A stretch of 64,000 nt of DNA. It comes from Streptomyces liangshanensis. Its GTDB lineage: Bacteria > Actinomycetota > Actinomycetes > Streptomycetales > Streptomycetaceae. The position numbers and the translations under genes were made by a program. Below are positions 29,003 through 39,300 of this stretch, piece after piece (the stretch's first letter is position 1; each line of letters starts with the position of its first letter). Location: NCBI RefSeq assembly GCF_011694815.1, contig NZ_CP050177.1, positions 3,027,001 through 3,091,000 on the forward strand, read 5' to 3'. The notes below the pieces were generated by a model, which was not told the DNA's origin, did not search any database, and was given only the letters and a program-made list of their open reading frames with translations.

Positions 29003-29776
29003 ATGACGACTGCTTTGATTACGGGCGCGACGGCGGGGATCGGTGCCGCCTTCGCGCGGCGGCTGGCGGCGGACGGACACAACCTGGTGCTGGTGGCGCG
29101 CGACGTGGACCGTCTGCGCGAACACGCCACCGAACTGCACGACCGGCACGGCATCGAGGCGGAGGTGCTGAGCGCGGACCTCTCCACCGAGGACGGGATC
29201 GAGGCGGTCGAGCGGCGGCTGTCGAAGCCCACGCAGCCGGTCGACCTCCTCGTGAACAACGCGGGGTTCGCCAACAAGGGGCCGTTCCTGGAGGTCCCCA
29301 TGGCCGACGAACTCGTCATGCTGAAGGTGCATGTCGAGGCGGTGCTGCGGCTGACGTCGGCGGCGGTCACCGGGATGAGGGCGCGCGGCCGGGGCGCGGT
29401 GGTCAACGTGGCGTCGGTGGCGGCGTTCGTGCCCCGGGGGACGTACGGCGCGTCGAAGGCCTGGGTCGTGCAGTTCAGCCAGGGGCTGGCCCGGGAGCTG
29501 GTGGGGTCGGGGGTACGGGTGATGGCACTGTGCCCCGGCTTCGTACGGACCGAGTTCCACGAGCGGGCCGGGCTGGGGACCGAGCGGATCCCCGACTGGA
29601 TGTGGCTCGACGCGGACAAACTGGTGGCCGCCGCGCTGGGGGACCTGGCCCGCGGCAGGGCCGTGTCCATCCCCGACCCGCGGTACAAGGCCCTGATGGC
29701 GGGGGTGAAGCTGGCTCCGCGCGGGCTGCTGAGCGGCCTCACGTCGAAGACGGGGCGCAAGTACGGCCCGCAGTAG
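29003..29776 (+). CDS. Short-chain dehydrogenase/reductase
   Basis: 257 residues of a classical SDR: cofactor motif TALITGATAGIGAAFARRL, LLVNNAGFANKGPF, catalytic VNVASVAAFVPRGTYGASKAW (Ser, Tyr, Lys present) and CPGFVRTEFHERAG. Arg near LVARDVDRLR suggests NADP preference. The frame also contains GTG 28994, but ATG 29003 is preferred; TAACGT lies seven bases upstream without a Shine-Dalgarno, a leaderless pattern. The substrate is unknown. Confidence 0.88.
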   Translation: MTTALITGATAGIGAAFARRLAADGHNLVLVARDVDRLREHATELHDRHGIEAEVLSADLSTEDGIEAVERRLSKPTQPVDLLVNNAGFANKGPFLEVPMADELVMLKVHVEAVLRLTSAAVTGMRARGRGAVVNVASVAAFVPRGTYGASKAWVVQFSQGLARELVGSGVRVMALCPGFVRTEFHERAGLGTERIPDWMWLDADKLVAAALGDLARGRAVSIPDPRYKALMAGVKLAPRGLLSGLTSKTGRKYGPQ

Positions 29777-29827
29777 CGGGCGCCACGGCGGCGCACCCCG
29801 CCCAAGTCACCTCCCGCACGTATCGAT

Positions 29828-29861
29828 GATCGAACGATCGAATGTGCCGGCGTTCGATCGT
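29828..29861 (+). promoter_or_regulatory. GATCGAA/TTCGATC operators at the sugar repressor's own promoter
   Basis: Two direct GATCGAA half-sites (29828-29834, 29836-29842) and an inverted TTCGATC (29853-29859). ACGATCGAA and TTCGATCGT form a 9-bp inverted repeat with a 10-base spacer. The same half-site is repeated before the ABC operon. Confidence 0.6.
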
Positions 29862-29930
29862 ACGCATTAGGGTCGGTCGTCCGGGACGCACCCGTGCCCG
29901 GGACGCCGTACTTGCGAGGGGACCGCCACC

Positions 29931-31007
29931 GTGCGCGAAGGTGCCGCCGAACGTCATGACCGACTGCTGAACCTGGTCCGCGAGCGCGGCACGGTCCGGG
30001 TGTCCGACCTCGCCGACCGGCTCGGGGTGTCCCCCGTGACGGCGCGCCGCGACGTGGAGGCGCTGGCCGCCAGGGGGCTGCTGGACCGGGTGCACGGTTC
30101 GGTCTCGTGGCCGGAGCGGCAGGGCCCCGCCGGGATCGCGCCCGGTGGCGGCGGTCCGGTCATCGGGCTGCTCGCGCCCGCGGCCGCCTACTACTTCGCC
30201 GAGGTGATCCGCGGGGCGCACGAGGCCGCCGCCCGGCTCGGCGCCCGGCTGATCCTGCGGGTCTCCGACTACCGGCCCGAGGACGACGCCGCCCACGCCG
30301 CGGGCCTGCTGGCGGCGGGCGCCGAAGGACTGCTGCTGGCGCCCAGCTGGACCGAGCCCGGCCACCCCGACACGTACGGCGACTGGATCGCCCGGCTGCC
30401 GGTGCCGACCGTGCTGGTGGAGCGGCGCGGGGCGCCCGGCGGGCCGCTGGCCGGCCTGGACCGGGTCTGCTCCGACCACGCGCACGGGGTCCTGATCGCC
30501 GTACGGCACCTGGTGGGCCTCGGGCACGGCGCCCCGCTGCTGGTGGCCCGGCGCGACAGCCCGACGGCGACGGCGGTACGGGCCGGGTACGTCCAGGCAC
30601 TCGGCCTCCTCGGGCTGACCGCGCCGGGGCCCGTGATCGACTCGGCGTCGCCGGAACGGGACGCCGAGGGCTTCGAGGAGGCCGCGCGGGCGGTCCACGC
30701 GGCGGTACGCGACGGCAGGGCGACGGCCGCGCTGACGCACAACGACGAGGACGCGATCCGGCTGGTCCGGCGCCTGGCCGAACGGGGGGTACGGGTCCCC
30801 GGGGACCTCGCCCTCATCACGTACGACGACGAGGTGGCGGCCCTCGCGGACACCCCGCTCACCGCGGTCGCCCCGCCCAAGCGGGAGGTCGGGCGGTGTG
30901 CGGCGGAGCTGCTGGTGGAGCGGCTGACGGCGCCGGACCGGGACGCGGACGAACCGCGCCGCCACGTGGAGCTGCTGCCGCGCCTGCGGGTGCGCTCCTC
31001 CACCTGA
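29931..31007 (+). CDS. DeoR-type HTH / LacI-type ligand-binding hybrid transcriptional regulator
   Basis: 358 residues. The first 60 are a DeoR winged helix (RHDRLLNLVRERGTVRVSDL, then ADRLGVSPVTARRDVEALAA). From about 75 it is a LacI/periplasmic-binding-protein sensor (PVIGLLAPAAAYYFAEVIRG; GLLLAPSWTE; PTVLVERRGAPGG; DLALITYDDEVAALADTPLTAV). GTG start with GAGGGGACC upstream. It sits directly before an ABC-uptake operon that shares TTCGATC half-sites with its own promoter, so it most likely represses both and is released by the imported sugar. The ligand is unknown. Confidence 0.88.
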   Translation: MREGAAERHDRLLNLVRERGTVRVSDLADRLGVSPVTARRDVEALAARGLLDRVHGSVSWPERQGPAGIAPGGGGPVIGLLAPAAAYYFAEVIRGAHEAAARLGARLILRVSDYRPEDDAAHAAGLLAAGAEGLLLAPSWTEPGHPDTYGDWIARLPVPTVLVERRGAPGGPLAGLDRVCSDHAHGVLIAVRHLVGLGHGAPLLVARRDSPTATAVRAGYVQALGLLGLTAPGPVIDSASPERDAEGFEEAARAVHAAVRDGRATAALTHNDEDAIRLVRRLAERGVRVPGDLALITYDDEVAALADTPLTAVAPPKREVGRCAAELLVERLTAPDRDADEPRRHVELLPRLRVRSST

Positions 31008-31017
31008 CCCCCTCCCC

Positions 31018-31081
31018 TTTCGATCATATTTCGATCAATCAATCTTTCGCTCTTGACTTCGCTCACACCGGATCGAAGGAT
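31018..31081 (+). promoter_or_regulatory. Promoter and TTTCGATCA operators of the sugar ABC operon
   Basis: TTTCGATCA occurs at 31018 and 31029 (one helical turn apart), a partial TTTCGCTC at 31045 and an inverted GATCGAA at 31071. They flank and overlap a candidate promoter, TTGACT (31053-31058), 17 bases, AAGGAT (31076-31081). The first gene starts at 31123. Confidence 0.6.
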
Positions 31082-31122
31082 CACGGCCACCGCCTGTCCC
31101 CCGCACGCACAGGAGCCGCGCC

Positions 31123-32466
31123 GTGAGCCGCAGTTGGTCCCGTTCTCTCCATGCCTGTGTCGGCGCCGCCACCGCGCTGGCCGCTCTCGCCGCCCTCACG
31201 GCGTGCGGCGGCGGCGCCGACGCACCCGCCGAAGGCACCGCGGAGCATCCCGTCACCGTCACGTTCTGGGCCTGGACCAAGGGGTCCCAGGAAGTGGTCG
31301 ACGCCTTCAACGCCTCGCACGACACGATCAAGGTGAAGTTCGAGGAGATCCCCTCGGGCGGCAACGGCGGCTACCCCAAGATCGCCAACGCCGTGAAGGC
31401 CGGGATCGCCCCCGACCTGCTGTCCATCGAGTACCCGATGCTGTCCCAGTTCGTGAGTCAGGGCGCGCTCCAGGACCTGAGCTCCTACCTCACCGACGAC
31501 ATAAAGAAGAAGTTCCTGCCGCAGACGATCAGGCTGACCACGCTCGGCGGCCGCAACTGGGCCGTCCCCTTCGACGCGTCCCCGCAGGTCTTCTACTACC
31601 GCAAGGACTTCTTCGAGAAGCACCACCTCACGCCGCCGCGCACCTGGGACGAGTTCCGTACCACCGCCGCGCGGGTCAGGAAGGCCGCCCCGGACACCCG
31701 GATCGCCAGCTTCTTCCCCGACGACCCGACCTTCTTCCAGGCGATGGCCTGGCAGGCCGGCGCCCGGTGGTTCACCACCGACACCGCCGAGGACGCCTGG
31801 CGCGTCAACACCACCGACCCCGCCACCCTCAGGACCGCGACGTACTGGCAGGGGCTCATCGACGACGACCTCGTCGACACCTCGTCCTCGTTCAGCCCCG
31901 AGTGGACCAGCGGCCTCAAGCAGGGCACGCTCGTCGGCTACCTCGGCGCGTCCTGGAGCGCGGGCGTGCTCGCCGGCATCGTGCCCGAGGAGAAGGGCAA
32001 GTGGGCGGCGGCGCCGGTGCCGAGCTGGGACGCGGCGCACCCGGCCAGCGGAATGATCCAGGGCTCCACCTTCGCCGTGAGCGACAACAGCCGGAAGAAG
32101 GCGGCCGCCGTCGAGTTCGCCCTCTGGATGGCCACCTCCGAGGCGGGCATCGAGGCCCGGATCGGCGCGAGCACCTCCACCGCCCTGCCCGCCTCCCCCG
32201 CGATGGTCCCCGTCGCGCGCGACGCCGTCGACACCAGCTTCTTCGGCGGCCAGGACCTCTACGGCCTCTACCTCCGCGCGGGCAGGTCGATCAAGCCGGA
32301 CTGGACCTGGGGCCCGAGCACCGGCGCCACCAACTCCGCGCTGGGCGACCGGCTCCGCGAAGCCGTCGGCGGCGACTCCACCCTCTCCCACGCCGTCCGA
32401 ACGGCCCAGGACGCCACCGTCGCCGACCTCAAGAAGCGCGGCCTGAACGTCGAGGACGCCTCATGA
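31123..32466 (+). CDS. Sugar ABC transporter substrate-binding lipoprotein
   Basis: 447 residues. Signal peptide with lipobox LTAC (lipidated Cys about 28) and GGG after it. The rest is a family 1 solute-binding protein: VTVTFWAWTKGSQEVVDAFN, IKVKFEEIPSGG, LSIEYPMLSQFVSQGALQDL and the C-terminal TSTALPASPA region. It delivers a sugar to the two permeases that follow. GTG start. First gene of an operon controlled by the TTTCGATC sites. The stop overlaps the next start as ATGA. Confidence 0.93.
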   Translation: MSRSWSRSLHACVGAATALAALAALTACGGGADAPAEGTAEHPVTVTFWAWTKGSQEVVDAFNASHDTIKVKFEEIPSGGNGGYPKIANAVKAGIAPDLLSIEYPMLSQFVSQGALQDLSSYLTDDIKKKFLPQTIRLTTLGGRNWAVPFDASPQVFYYRKDFFEKHHLTPPRTWDEFRTTAARVRKAAPDTRIASFFPDDPTFFQAMAWQAGARWFTTDTAEDAWRVNTTDPATLRTATYWQGLIDDDLVDTSSSFSPEWTSGLKQGTLVGYLGASWSAGVLAGIVPEEKGKWAAAPVPSWDAAHPASGMIQGSTFAVSDNSRKKAAAVEFALWMATSEAGIEARIGASTSTALPASPAMVPVARDAVDTSFFGGQDLYGLYLRAGRSIKPDWTWGPSTGATNSALGDRLREAVGGDSTLSHAVRTAQDATVADLKKRGLNVEDAS

Positions 32467-33461
32467 GCACCGAAGCGACCCGGGAAACACCCCCGGCGAC
32501 GACCCCGGCCCCCGCCCCGGCGGCCGGGCCCACCGCCCGTACCACCGCCCGGGGCCCGAAGCGGCCCGGCAGCGCCACCCGCACGGGCCTGGCCGCCACC
32601 GTCCTGCTCACCCCGTTCTTCGCCCTGTTCACCGTGGCGATGGTGATACCCGTCGGCTACGCCCTCTGGCTCAGCCTGTTCACCGAGAAGGCGTCGGGCC
32701 TCGGCTTCGACGGACCCCGTACCGTCTTCCACGGCCTCGGCAACTACACCGAGGCCCTCGGCGACCCGGCGTTCCGCGACGGCTTCCAGGTGCTGCTCGG
32801 CTACTGCGCCTTCTACATCCCCCTGATGGTCGGCGGCGCGCTGATCCTCTCCCTGCTGCTGGACACGGCCCTCGCCCGCGCCCGGCGCTTCTTCCAACTG
32901 GCGCTCTTCCTGCCGCACGCCATCCCCGGCCTGATCGCCGCCCTGATCTGGATCTACCTCTACACACCGGGGCTCAGCCCCGTCATCAACGCCATGGACG
33001 CCGGCGGGTTCGGCTTCGACTTCCTGTCCACCGACGGCATCCTGCCCTCGGTGGTCAACATCGCCCTGTGGGAGTGGCTCGGCTACAACGTCGTCATCTT
33101 CTACGCCTCGCTCCAGGCCGTCGACCGCTCGCTGCTCGAAGCGGCGACCGTGGACGGGGCCGGACAGTGGCGGCTCGCGTTCAGCATCAAGATCCCCCTG
33201 ATCCGCTCCTCGCTGGCGCTGGTGCTCCTCTTCACGGTCATCGGTTCGCTCCAGCTCTTCACCGAGCCGCTGATCCTCAGCCGCTCGGGCGCGTCCGTGC
33301 CCAGCACCTGGACGCCGAACATGTACGCGTACAGCGCGGCCTTCCAGCGCAACGACTACGGCCTGGCCGCCGCCGCGTCCGTCCTCATCGCCCTCGCCGC
33401 CGCCGCGCTCTCCTTCGGCGTCACCCGATTCTCCAACCGGAAGGAGGCACGAGCAGCATGA
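32463..33461 (+). CDS. Sugar ABC transporter permease (MalF/UgpA type)
   Basis: 332 residues. After a Pro/Ala/Thr-rich cytoplasmic tail of about 35 residues come six membrane helices, beginning GLAATVLLTPFFALFTVAMV. The EAA-type loop that docks the ATPase reads ERSLLEAATVDGAGQWRLAF-like sequence (DRSLLEAATVDGAG). The start ATG overlaps the stop of the binding protein gene, and the gene ends overlapping the next permease, so translation is coupled. No ATPase gene is present; many Streptomyces sugar importers use a shared MsiK ATPase. Confidence 0.92.
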   Translation: MSTEATRETPPATTPAPAPAAGPTARTTARGPKRPGSATRTGLAATVLLTPFFALFTVAMVIPVGYALWLSLFTEKASGLGFDGPRTVFHGLGNYTEALGDPAFRDGFQVLLGYCAFYIPLMVGGALILSLLLDTALARARRFFQLALFLPHAIPGLIAALIWIYLYTPGLSPVINAMDAGGFGFDFLSTDGILPSVVNIALWEWLGYNVVIFYASLQAVDRSLLEAATVDGAGQWRLAFSIKIPLIRSSLALVLLFTVIGSLQLFTEPLILSRSGASVPSTWTPNMYAYSAAFQRNDYGLAAAASVLIALAAAALSFGVTRFSNRKEARAA

Positions 33462-34327
33462 CGTCCCCCCTCGTCACCCGCCGGCCGGGCGGCAGCCGAT
33501 GGCTGTCCCGGTCCGCGGTCAACGGCGTCCTGGTCCTGGCCGCCGCCTACACCCTCTTCCCCCTGATCTGGCTGGTCACGGCCGCCACCAAGGACGCCGG
33601 GAACCTCCTCGGCGGAGACGTCTTCTCGTTCCAGGGCTTCGACCTCGCCCGGAACCTCTCCGACCTGACGACGTACCAGGACGGCATCTACTTCCGGTGG
33701 TACGGCAACTCGCTGCTCTACGCGGGCGTCGGCGCCCTCGGCTGCTCGCTGGTGAGCGTCGCCGCGGGCTACGCGTTCGACAAGTACCGCTTCCGCGGCA
33801 AGGAGAAGCTGTTCGCCGTCGTCCTGCTCGGCGTGCTCCTGCCCTCCACGGCCCTGTCCCTCCCCCTCTACCTGCTGGCCGTGGAGACCCACACCGTCAA
33901 CACCTACTGGTCCGTGCTGATCCCCGTCCTGGTCAACCCGTTCGGCGTCTACCTGTCCCGGATCTTCAGCGCCGGCTACGTCCCGGACGAGGCACTGGAG
34001 GCCGCCAGGATCGACGGCGCGAGCGAGTTGCGCGCCTTCTGGTCCATCGGTCTGCGCATGATCATGCCGGGCTTCGTGACCGTCTTCCTCTTCCAGTTCA
34101 CCGCCGTCTGGAACAACTTCTTCCTCCCCCTCGTGATGCTCTCGGACAAGAACCTCTATCCGCTGAGCCTCGGCCTCTACAACTGGCACAGCAACGCCAA
34201 CGCGACCCCGGACTTCTACCCGATGGTCGTGACCGGCTCGCTCCTCGCCGTCACCCCGCTGATCATCGCCTTCGTCACCCTCCAACGGCACTGGAAGGCC
34301 GGCCTCACGGCGGGCAGCGTCAAGTGA
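33458..34327 (+). CDS. Sugar ABC transporter permease (MalG/UgpE type)
   Basis: 289 residues, six membrane helices starting VNGVLVLAAAYTLFPLIWLV. The ATPase-coupling loop is EALEAARIDGASELRAFWSI, the EAAxxDGA pattern. It pairs with the preceding permease, and the start ATG overlaps that gene's stop (ATGA). AAGGAGG lies upstream. The dehydrogenase gene follows after 58 bases. Confidence 0.92.
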   Translation: MTSPLVTRRPGGSRWLSRSAVNGVLVLAAAYTLFPLIWLVTAATKDAGNLLGGDVFSFQGFDLARNLSDLTTYQDGIYFRWYGNSLLYAGVGALGCSLVSVAAGYAFDKYRFRGKEKLFAVVLLGVLLPSTALSLPLYLLAVETHTVNTYWSVLIPVLVNPFGVYLSRIFSAGYVPDEALEAARIDGASELRAFWSIGLRMIMPGFVTVFLFQFTAVWNNFFLPLVMLSDKNLYPLSLGLYNWHSNANATPDFYPMVVTGSLLAVTPLIIAFVTLQRHWKAGLTAGSVK

Positions 34328-34385
34328 CCCGCCCCACCAAGACCCGCGCACCGAGAACCGAGACCCGAGGAGCTTGAGTTCCACC

Positions 34386-35414
34386 ATGCCAGCCCCCACC
34401 GACAACCGCCCCGCGGCCCTGCTCTCCATGGGCCCCGGCATCGCCGAGCGGCTGTTCACCGACGACCACCGGACCCGCCTGACCGGCCTCGTCCGCACCG
34501 ATCCCGCCCTGGTCGCCCACCGGCTGACCGACCCGGCGCCCGCGGTGGCCGCCGCCCTCGCCGACGCCGAACTGCTCGTCACCTGCTGGGGAGCGCCCCC
34601 GCTCACCGCCGGCGTCCTCGACGCCGCGCCCCGCCTGCGGGCCGTCGTCCACGCGGCCGGCTCGGTCAAGCACCACATCACCGACGCCTGCTGGGAACGC
34701 GGCATCGCCGTCACCTCGGCCGCCGCCGCCAACGCCCGCCCGGTCGCCGAGTACACGCTCGCGGCGATCCTCTTCGCGGGCAAGAACGTCCTGGCCTCCG
34801 CCCAGCGCTACCGGAACCTGCGCACCCACCACGACTGGCGCGAGGAACTGGACAACGCGGGCAACTACCGCGGTACGGTCGGGATCGTCGGCGCCTCCCG
34901 CATCGGCCGCCGCGTCATCGAGCTGCTGCGCCCCTTCGACCTGGACGTCCTGCTGTACGACCCGTACGTCGAGCCGGCCGAGGCCGCCGCGCTCGGCGCG
35001 GTCCTCGTCACGCTGGACGAGCTGTGCGCGCGCAGCCGGATCGTGTCGGTCCACGCGCCGCAGCTCCCCGCCACGGAGCACATGATCGGCGCCGCGCAGC
35101 TGGCCGCGATGGCGGACGGTTCGACGCTGATCAACACCTCACGCGGGTCGCTCGTCGACGAGGACGCGCTGCTGCCGGAGCTGATCGCGGGCCGCCTCCA
35201 CGCCGTACTGGACGTGACGGAGCCCGAACTGCCGCCCGCCGACTCGCCGTTGTACGACCTGCCGAACGTCCTGCTGACCCCGCACGTCGCGGGGTCGCTC
35301 GGCGGGGAGATCCACCGGATGGCGGACCAGGCGCTCGACGAGGTGGAGCGCTGGACGAAGGGCCTGCCCTTCGCCGACCCCGTACACCCGGCGCGGCTGG
35401 ACGTCTCGGCCTGA
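34386..35414 (+). CDS. D-2-hydroxyacid dehydrogenase family protein
   Basis: 342 residues. NAD-binding fold GTVGIVGASRIGRRVIELL (GASRIG at the dinucleotide turn), NTSRGSLVDEDALLPEL, and PLYDLPNVLLTPHVAGSLGGE with the catalytic His; the Arg and Glu positions (VSVHAPQLPATEHMIG; DVTEPE) are present. It is the last gene of the sugar-uptake operon, so it may act on an acid derived from the imported compound. ATG 34386 is preferred; a TTG at 34374 lies too close to the GAGGAG upstream. Confidence 0.85.
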   Translation: MPAPTDNRPAALLSMGPGIAERLFTDDHRTRLTGLVRTDPALVAHRLTDPAPAVAAALADAELLVTCWGAPPLTAGVLDAAPRLRAVVHAAGSVKHHITDACWERGIAVTSAAAANARPVAEYTLAAILFAGKNVLASAQRYRNLRTHHDWREELDNAGNYRGTVGIVGASRIGRRVIELLRPFDLDVLLYDPYVEPAEAAALGAVLVTLDELCARSRIVSVHAPQLPATEHMIGAAQLAAMADGSTLINTSRGSLVDEDALLPELIAGRLHAVLDVTEPELPPADSPLYDLPNVLLTPHVAGSLGGEIHRMADQALDEVERWTKGLPFADPVHPARLDVSA

Positions 35415-35437
35415 CGGGACGGTCCGGTACGCGCGAA

Positions 35438-35467
35438 AGCCCGGCGCCCCTCGCGGGGTGCCGGGCT
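35438..35467. terminator. Bidirectional terminator between the ABC operon and groEL1
   Basis: AGCCCGGCGCCCC pairs with GGGGTGCCGGGCT over a TCGC tetraloop: 13 bp with one G-U pair. It lies between convergent stops at 35414 and 35488. Confidence 0.8.
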
Positions 35468-35487
35468 CTCGGCGGTCGCACACAACC

Positions 35488-37185
<1,698 letters not shown>

Positions 37186-37208
37186 TCACAAGCAAAACTT
37201 TCGGTGAA

Positions 37209-37517
37209 TTACTTCTCGATGATCGCGAGTACGTCGCGAGCCGAGAGGACGAGGTATTCCTCGCCGCTGTACTTCACTTCGGTGCCGCCGTACTTGCTGT
37301 ACAGAACGACATCGCCGACGGAAACGTCGAGCGGGAGACGCTCGCCGTTCTCGAAACGGCCCGGGCCCACGGCCAGGACGACGCCCTCCTGGGGCTTCTC
37401 CTTGGCGGTGTCCGGGATGACCAGGCCAGAGGCCGTGGTCTGCTCGGCGTCGAGCGGCTGGACCACAATGCGGTCCTCGAGCGGCTTGATGGCAACCTTG
37501 GTGCTGGCGGTCGTCAC
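37209..37517 (-). CDS. groES: Co-chaperonin GroES
   Basis: 102 residues: [21 protein letters not shown], the mobile loop [20 protein letters not shown], and [22 protein letters not shown]. It caps the GroEL ring. GTG at 37517 ([11 protein letters not shown]) follows GGGGGAGG; the frame is open to 37622 without another signal. It is the first gene of the heat-shock operon. Confidence 0.97.
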   Translation of the reverse strand: MTTASTKVAIKPLEDRIVVQPLDAEQTTASGLVIPDTAKEKPQEGVVLAVGPGRFENGERLPLDVSVGDVVLYSKYGGTEVKYSGEEYLVLSARDVLAIIEK

Positions 37518-37615
37518 GATCCGACCTCCCCCTTCGGAGATCTCACGGGGTGAACTGTCTTGGGTGGCGACCGGGTGGATCCGTCGTCGCGGGTGCCGGA
37601 TCCGCCAGTCGCGCT

Positions 37616-37642
37616 TTGGCACTCTCCAGTGGGGAGTGCCAG
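37616..37642 (-). promoter_or_regulatory. CIRCE operator (promoter-proximal leader copy)
   Basis: TGGCACTC and GAGTGCCA, 8-bp perfect arms separated by nine bases, the CIRCE spacing bound by the repressor HrcA. It lies just downstream of the -10 box. Confidence 0.85.
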
Positions 37643-37647
37643 ACCCG

Positions 37648-37677
37648 AGACTATGACCGCGATTAGCACTCGGTCAA
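37648..37677 (-). promoter_or_regulatory. groES-groEL1 promoter
   Basis: On the minus strand TTGACC (37677-37672) and TAGTCT (37653-37648) are separated by 18 bases, a vegetative-type promoter overlapped by the upstream CIRCE and followed by the second. Confidence 0.7.
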
Positions 37678-37689
37678 GCGGAGTGCCAG
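37663..37689 (-). promoter_or_regulatory. CIRCE operator overlapping the -35 region
   Basis: TTAGCACTC, nine bases, GAGTGCCAG: one arm is an exact CIRCE half (TTAGCACTC), the other has two changes from GAGTGCTAA. Confidence 0.88.
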
Positions 37690-37725
37690 TGAGGTTGCGC
37701 GTGGCGGCCGCGTCCGGACGCGGAA

Positions 37726-37759
37726 ACGCCCGTACGGGGAAGGGTCCCCGTACGGGCGT
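37726..37759 (-). terminator. Terminator hairpin after the deacetylase gene
   Basis: ACGCCCGTACGGGGA pairs perfectly over 15 bp across an AGGG loop, 53 bases past the deacetylase stop codon. It insulates the groES promoter from read-through. Confidence 0.78.
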
Positions 37760-37812
37760 GCGAGCGCCGGGCAGGTGCCCGGGGTGCCACCGGGCGGGCG
37801 CCCGGGGGCCGT

Positions 37813-38811
37813 TCAGACGTAGTCCTCCAGCCTGGCCACCGCGTACCCCTTGTCCGTGATGGTCTTCATCACACGCCGGACCATGTCGGGCATGGAGCCC
37901 TTCCAGTCGTCGCGCCCCCGGAAGTGGGTGAGGACGATGTCACCGGGGTGCAGGTCCCGGTCCCACTCGCGCCACTCCATGTGGTCGGGGAACGCCTCGG
38001 CCGCCCACAGCGGTACGGCGGTGACACCGCAGGACTTGGCGACGCGCAGGGTGTCGCCGTTGTAGTTGCCGTACGGCGGGCGGAAGAGGCGGGGCCGCTT
38101 CCCGTACCGCTTCTGCATCACGTCCTGCTGGCCGCAGATCTCGTGCTTCTGCTCGGCGTAGGACAGGCCGGGCAGGTAGCGGTGGTGGAGCGTGTGGTTG
38201 TGCAGCGCGACCCCGCGGTCCCGCATCCGGGCGAAGTAGCCGTAGTCGTCGTTGATCACGTAGTCGCTGAGGAAGGCGCTGTACGGGATCTTCAGCTCGG
38301 TCATCATGCGCAGGAACTCGGGGTCCTTCTCCGCGCCGTCGTCGATGGTCAGGAACACGACCTTGTCCTTGACCGGGACGGTGGTGAAGACCGGCGGGAG
38401 CGTGGCACCGCCGGAGACCTCGAAGCCCTTACGGGTCCTGATCACGGGCTTGACGGCGGGGGGCGGGGGCGCGGTCAGGGGGGTCCTGGCGAGCTTCCAG
38501 CGCCTGGCGGCGACGGTACGGAGGGCCTCGGCGCGGCGGAGGTTCTCGGCGTAGGCGGCGAGGGCGCCGGCGGGGCCGCCCTGGGGGGCCTTCCGCGCCT
38601 GGTCGGGCTTCCCCGCCTGGTCGGGCTTCTGCGCCTGATCGGGCTTCTGCGGGGCTCCTTGCGGGGCCGGGTGGCCCGTTGCCGCCCCGGGACGGGCGTA
38701 CTTCGCCTCCGCCGACTCCCCGCCGCAGCCGGACGCGAGCGCGGCGACGAGCAGGGCGGCCACCAGGGCGCGCGCGTGTCCAAATTCTCGCTTTTGTCGT
38801 AAAAGCTGCAT
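37813..38811 (-). CDS. Polysaccharide deacetylase-family lipoprotein
   Basis: 332 residues. Signal peptide with lipobox ASGC (Cys about 29), so membrane-anchored outside the cell. A Gln/Lys/Pro-rich segment with three near-repeats of QKPDQA or GKPDQA follows (about 50-75). The NodB-like domain has the catalytic/metal Asp pair in VFLTIDDGAEKD, the metal histidines in HNHTLHH and the RPPYGNYNGDTLR motif, so it looks active. Likely substrates are peptidoglycan or secreted polysaccharide N-acetyl groups. ATG 38811 is preferred over 38835 because the signal peptide then has the usual basic N-region. Confidence 0.88.
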   Translation of the reverse strand: MQLLRQKREFGHARALVAALLVAALASGCGGESAEAKYARPGAATGHPAPQGAPQKPDQAQKPDQAGKPDQARKAPQGGPAGALAAYAENLRRAEALRTVAARRWKLARTPLTAPPPPAVKPVIRTRKGFEVSGGATLPPVFTTVPVKDKVVFLTIDDGAEKDPEFLRMMTELKIPYSAFLSDYVINDDYGYFARMRDRGVALHNHTLHHRYLPGLSYAEQKHEICGQQDVMQKRYGKRPRLFRPPYGNYNGDTLRVAKSCGVTAVPLWAAEAFPDHMEWREWDRDLHPGDIVLTHFRGRDDWKGSMPDMVRRVMKTITDKGYAVARLEDYV

Positions 38812-38863
38812 GGCGCTGCATCCTGTCAGCGCCACACACGCCGGGCCGGTACGACTCGCCGTA

Positions 38864-39229
38864 CTACTCCAGGTCCGTCAGCTCGTCGGCGTAGATCTTC
38901 GAAAGGGGCTGGGGCCCGATGTACTGCTGGCAGTTGCACTGCCTGCGCTCGTACTTCAGCGGCTTCTTGTCCTCGTCCCACTCCGTCGCGACCTCGACGT
39001 CCTCGTGGCACTTCCCCCGCTTGTCGTGCTTCGCCAGGTGGTGGGTGCACCCGCAGACGGGAACGGGTGGCTTGTGGGCCTCCTCAAGGGCCTTGCGTTC
39101 GTCCTCGGCCAGCTTGAGACGTTCCATCATGCGCTCGTGACGTGTGTGCAGCGCGGTGCGGCCCGTGTCGGCCACCCATCCGAAGCCGCCCACGATGAAG
39201 AAGACGAAAAGCCACCAAATCCATTCCAT
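38864..39229 (-). CDS. Small membrane-anchored Cys/His-rich protein
   Basis: 121 residues. An N-terminal membrane helix (MEWIWWLFVFFIVGGFGWVA) is followed by a charged, probably coiled segment (HERMMERLKLAEDERKALEEA), and then CGCTHHLAKHDKRGKC ... CNC, a Cys/His pattern that could bind zinc or another metal. No family recognised; from memory similar proteins are conserved in Streptomyces. ATG at 39229 with AGGGGCGG upstream. Same strand as the deacetylase gene but 52 bases before it, so possibly co-transcribed. Confidence 0.72.
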   Translation of the reverse strand: MEWIWWLFVFFIVGGFGWVADTGRTALHTRHERMMERLKLAEDERKALEEAHKPPVPVCGCTHHLAKHDKRGKCHEDVEVATEWDEDKKPLKYERRQCNCQQYIGPQPLSKIYADELTDLE

Positions 39230-39300
39230 CCGCCGCCCCTTAACCCTGAATGGCGCATGCGTTCCCTCTCCAGGATAGGACTCGGGCTGTAGGAGGCACC

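Noticed and set aside
37209..37622. Longer GroES starting at 37622
   Set aside because: Would read through the promoter leader; GTG at 37517 has GGGGGAGG and gives the standard length.
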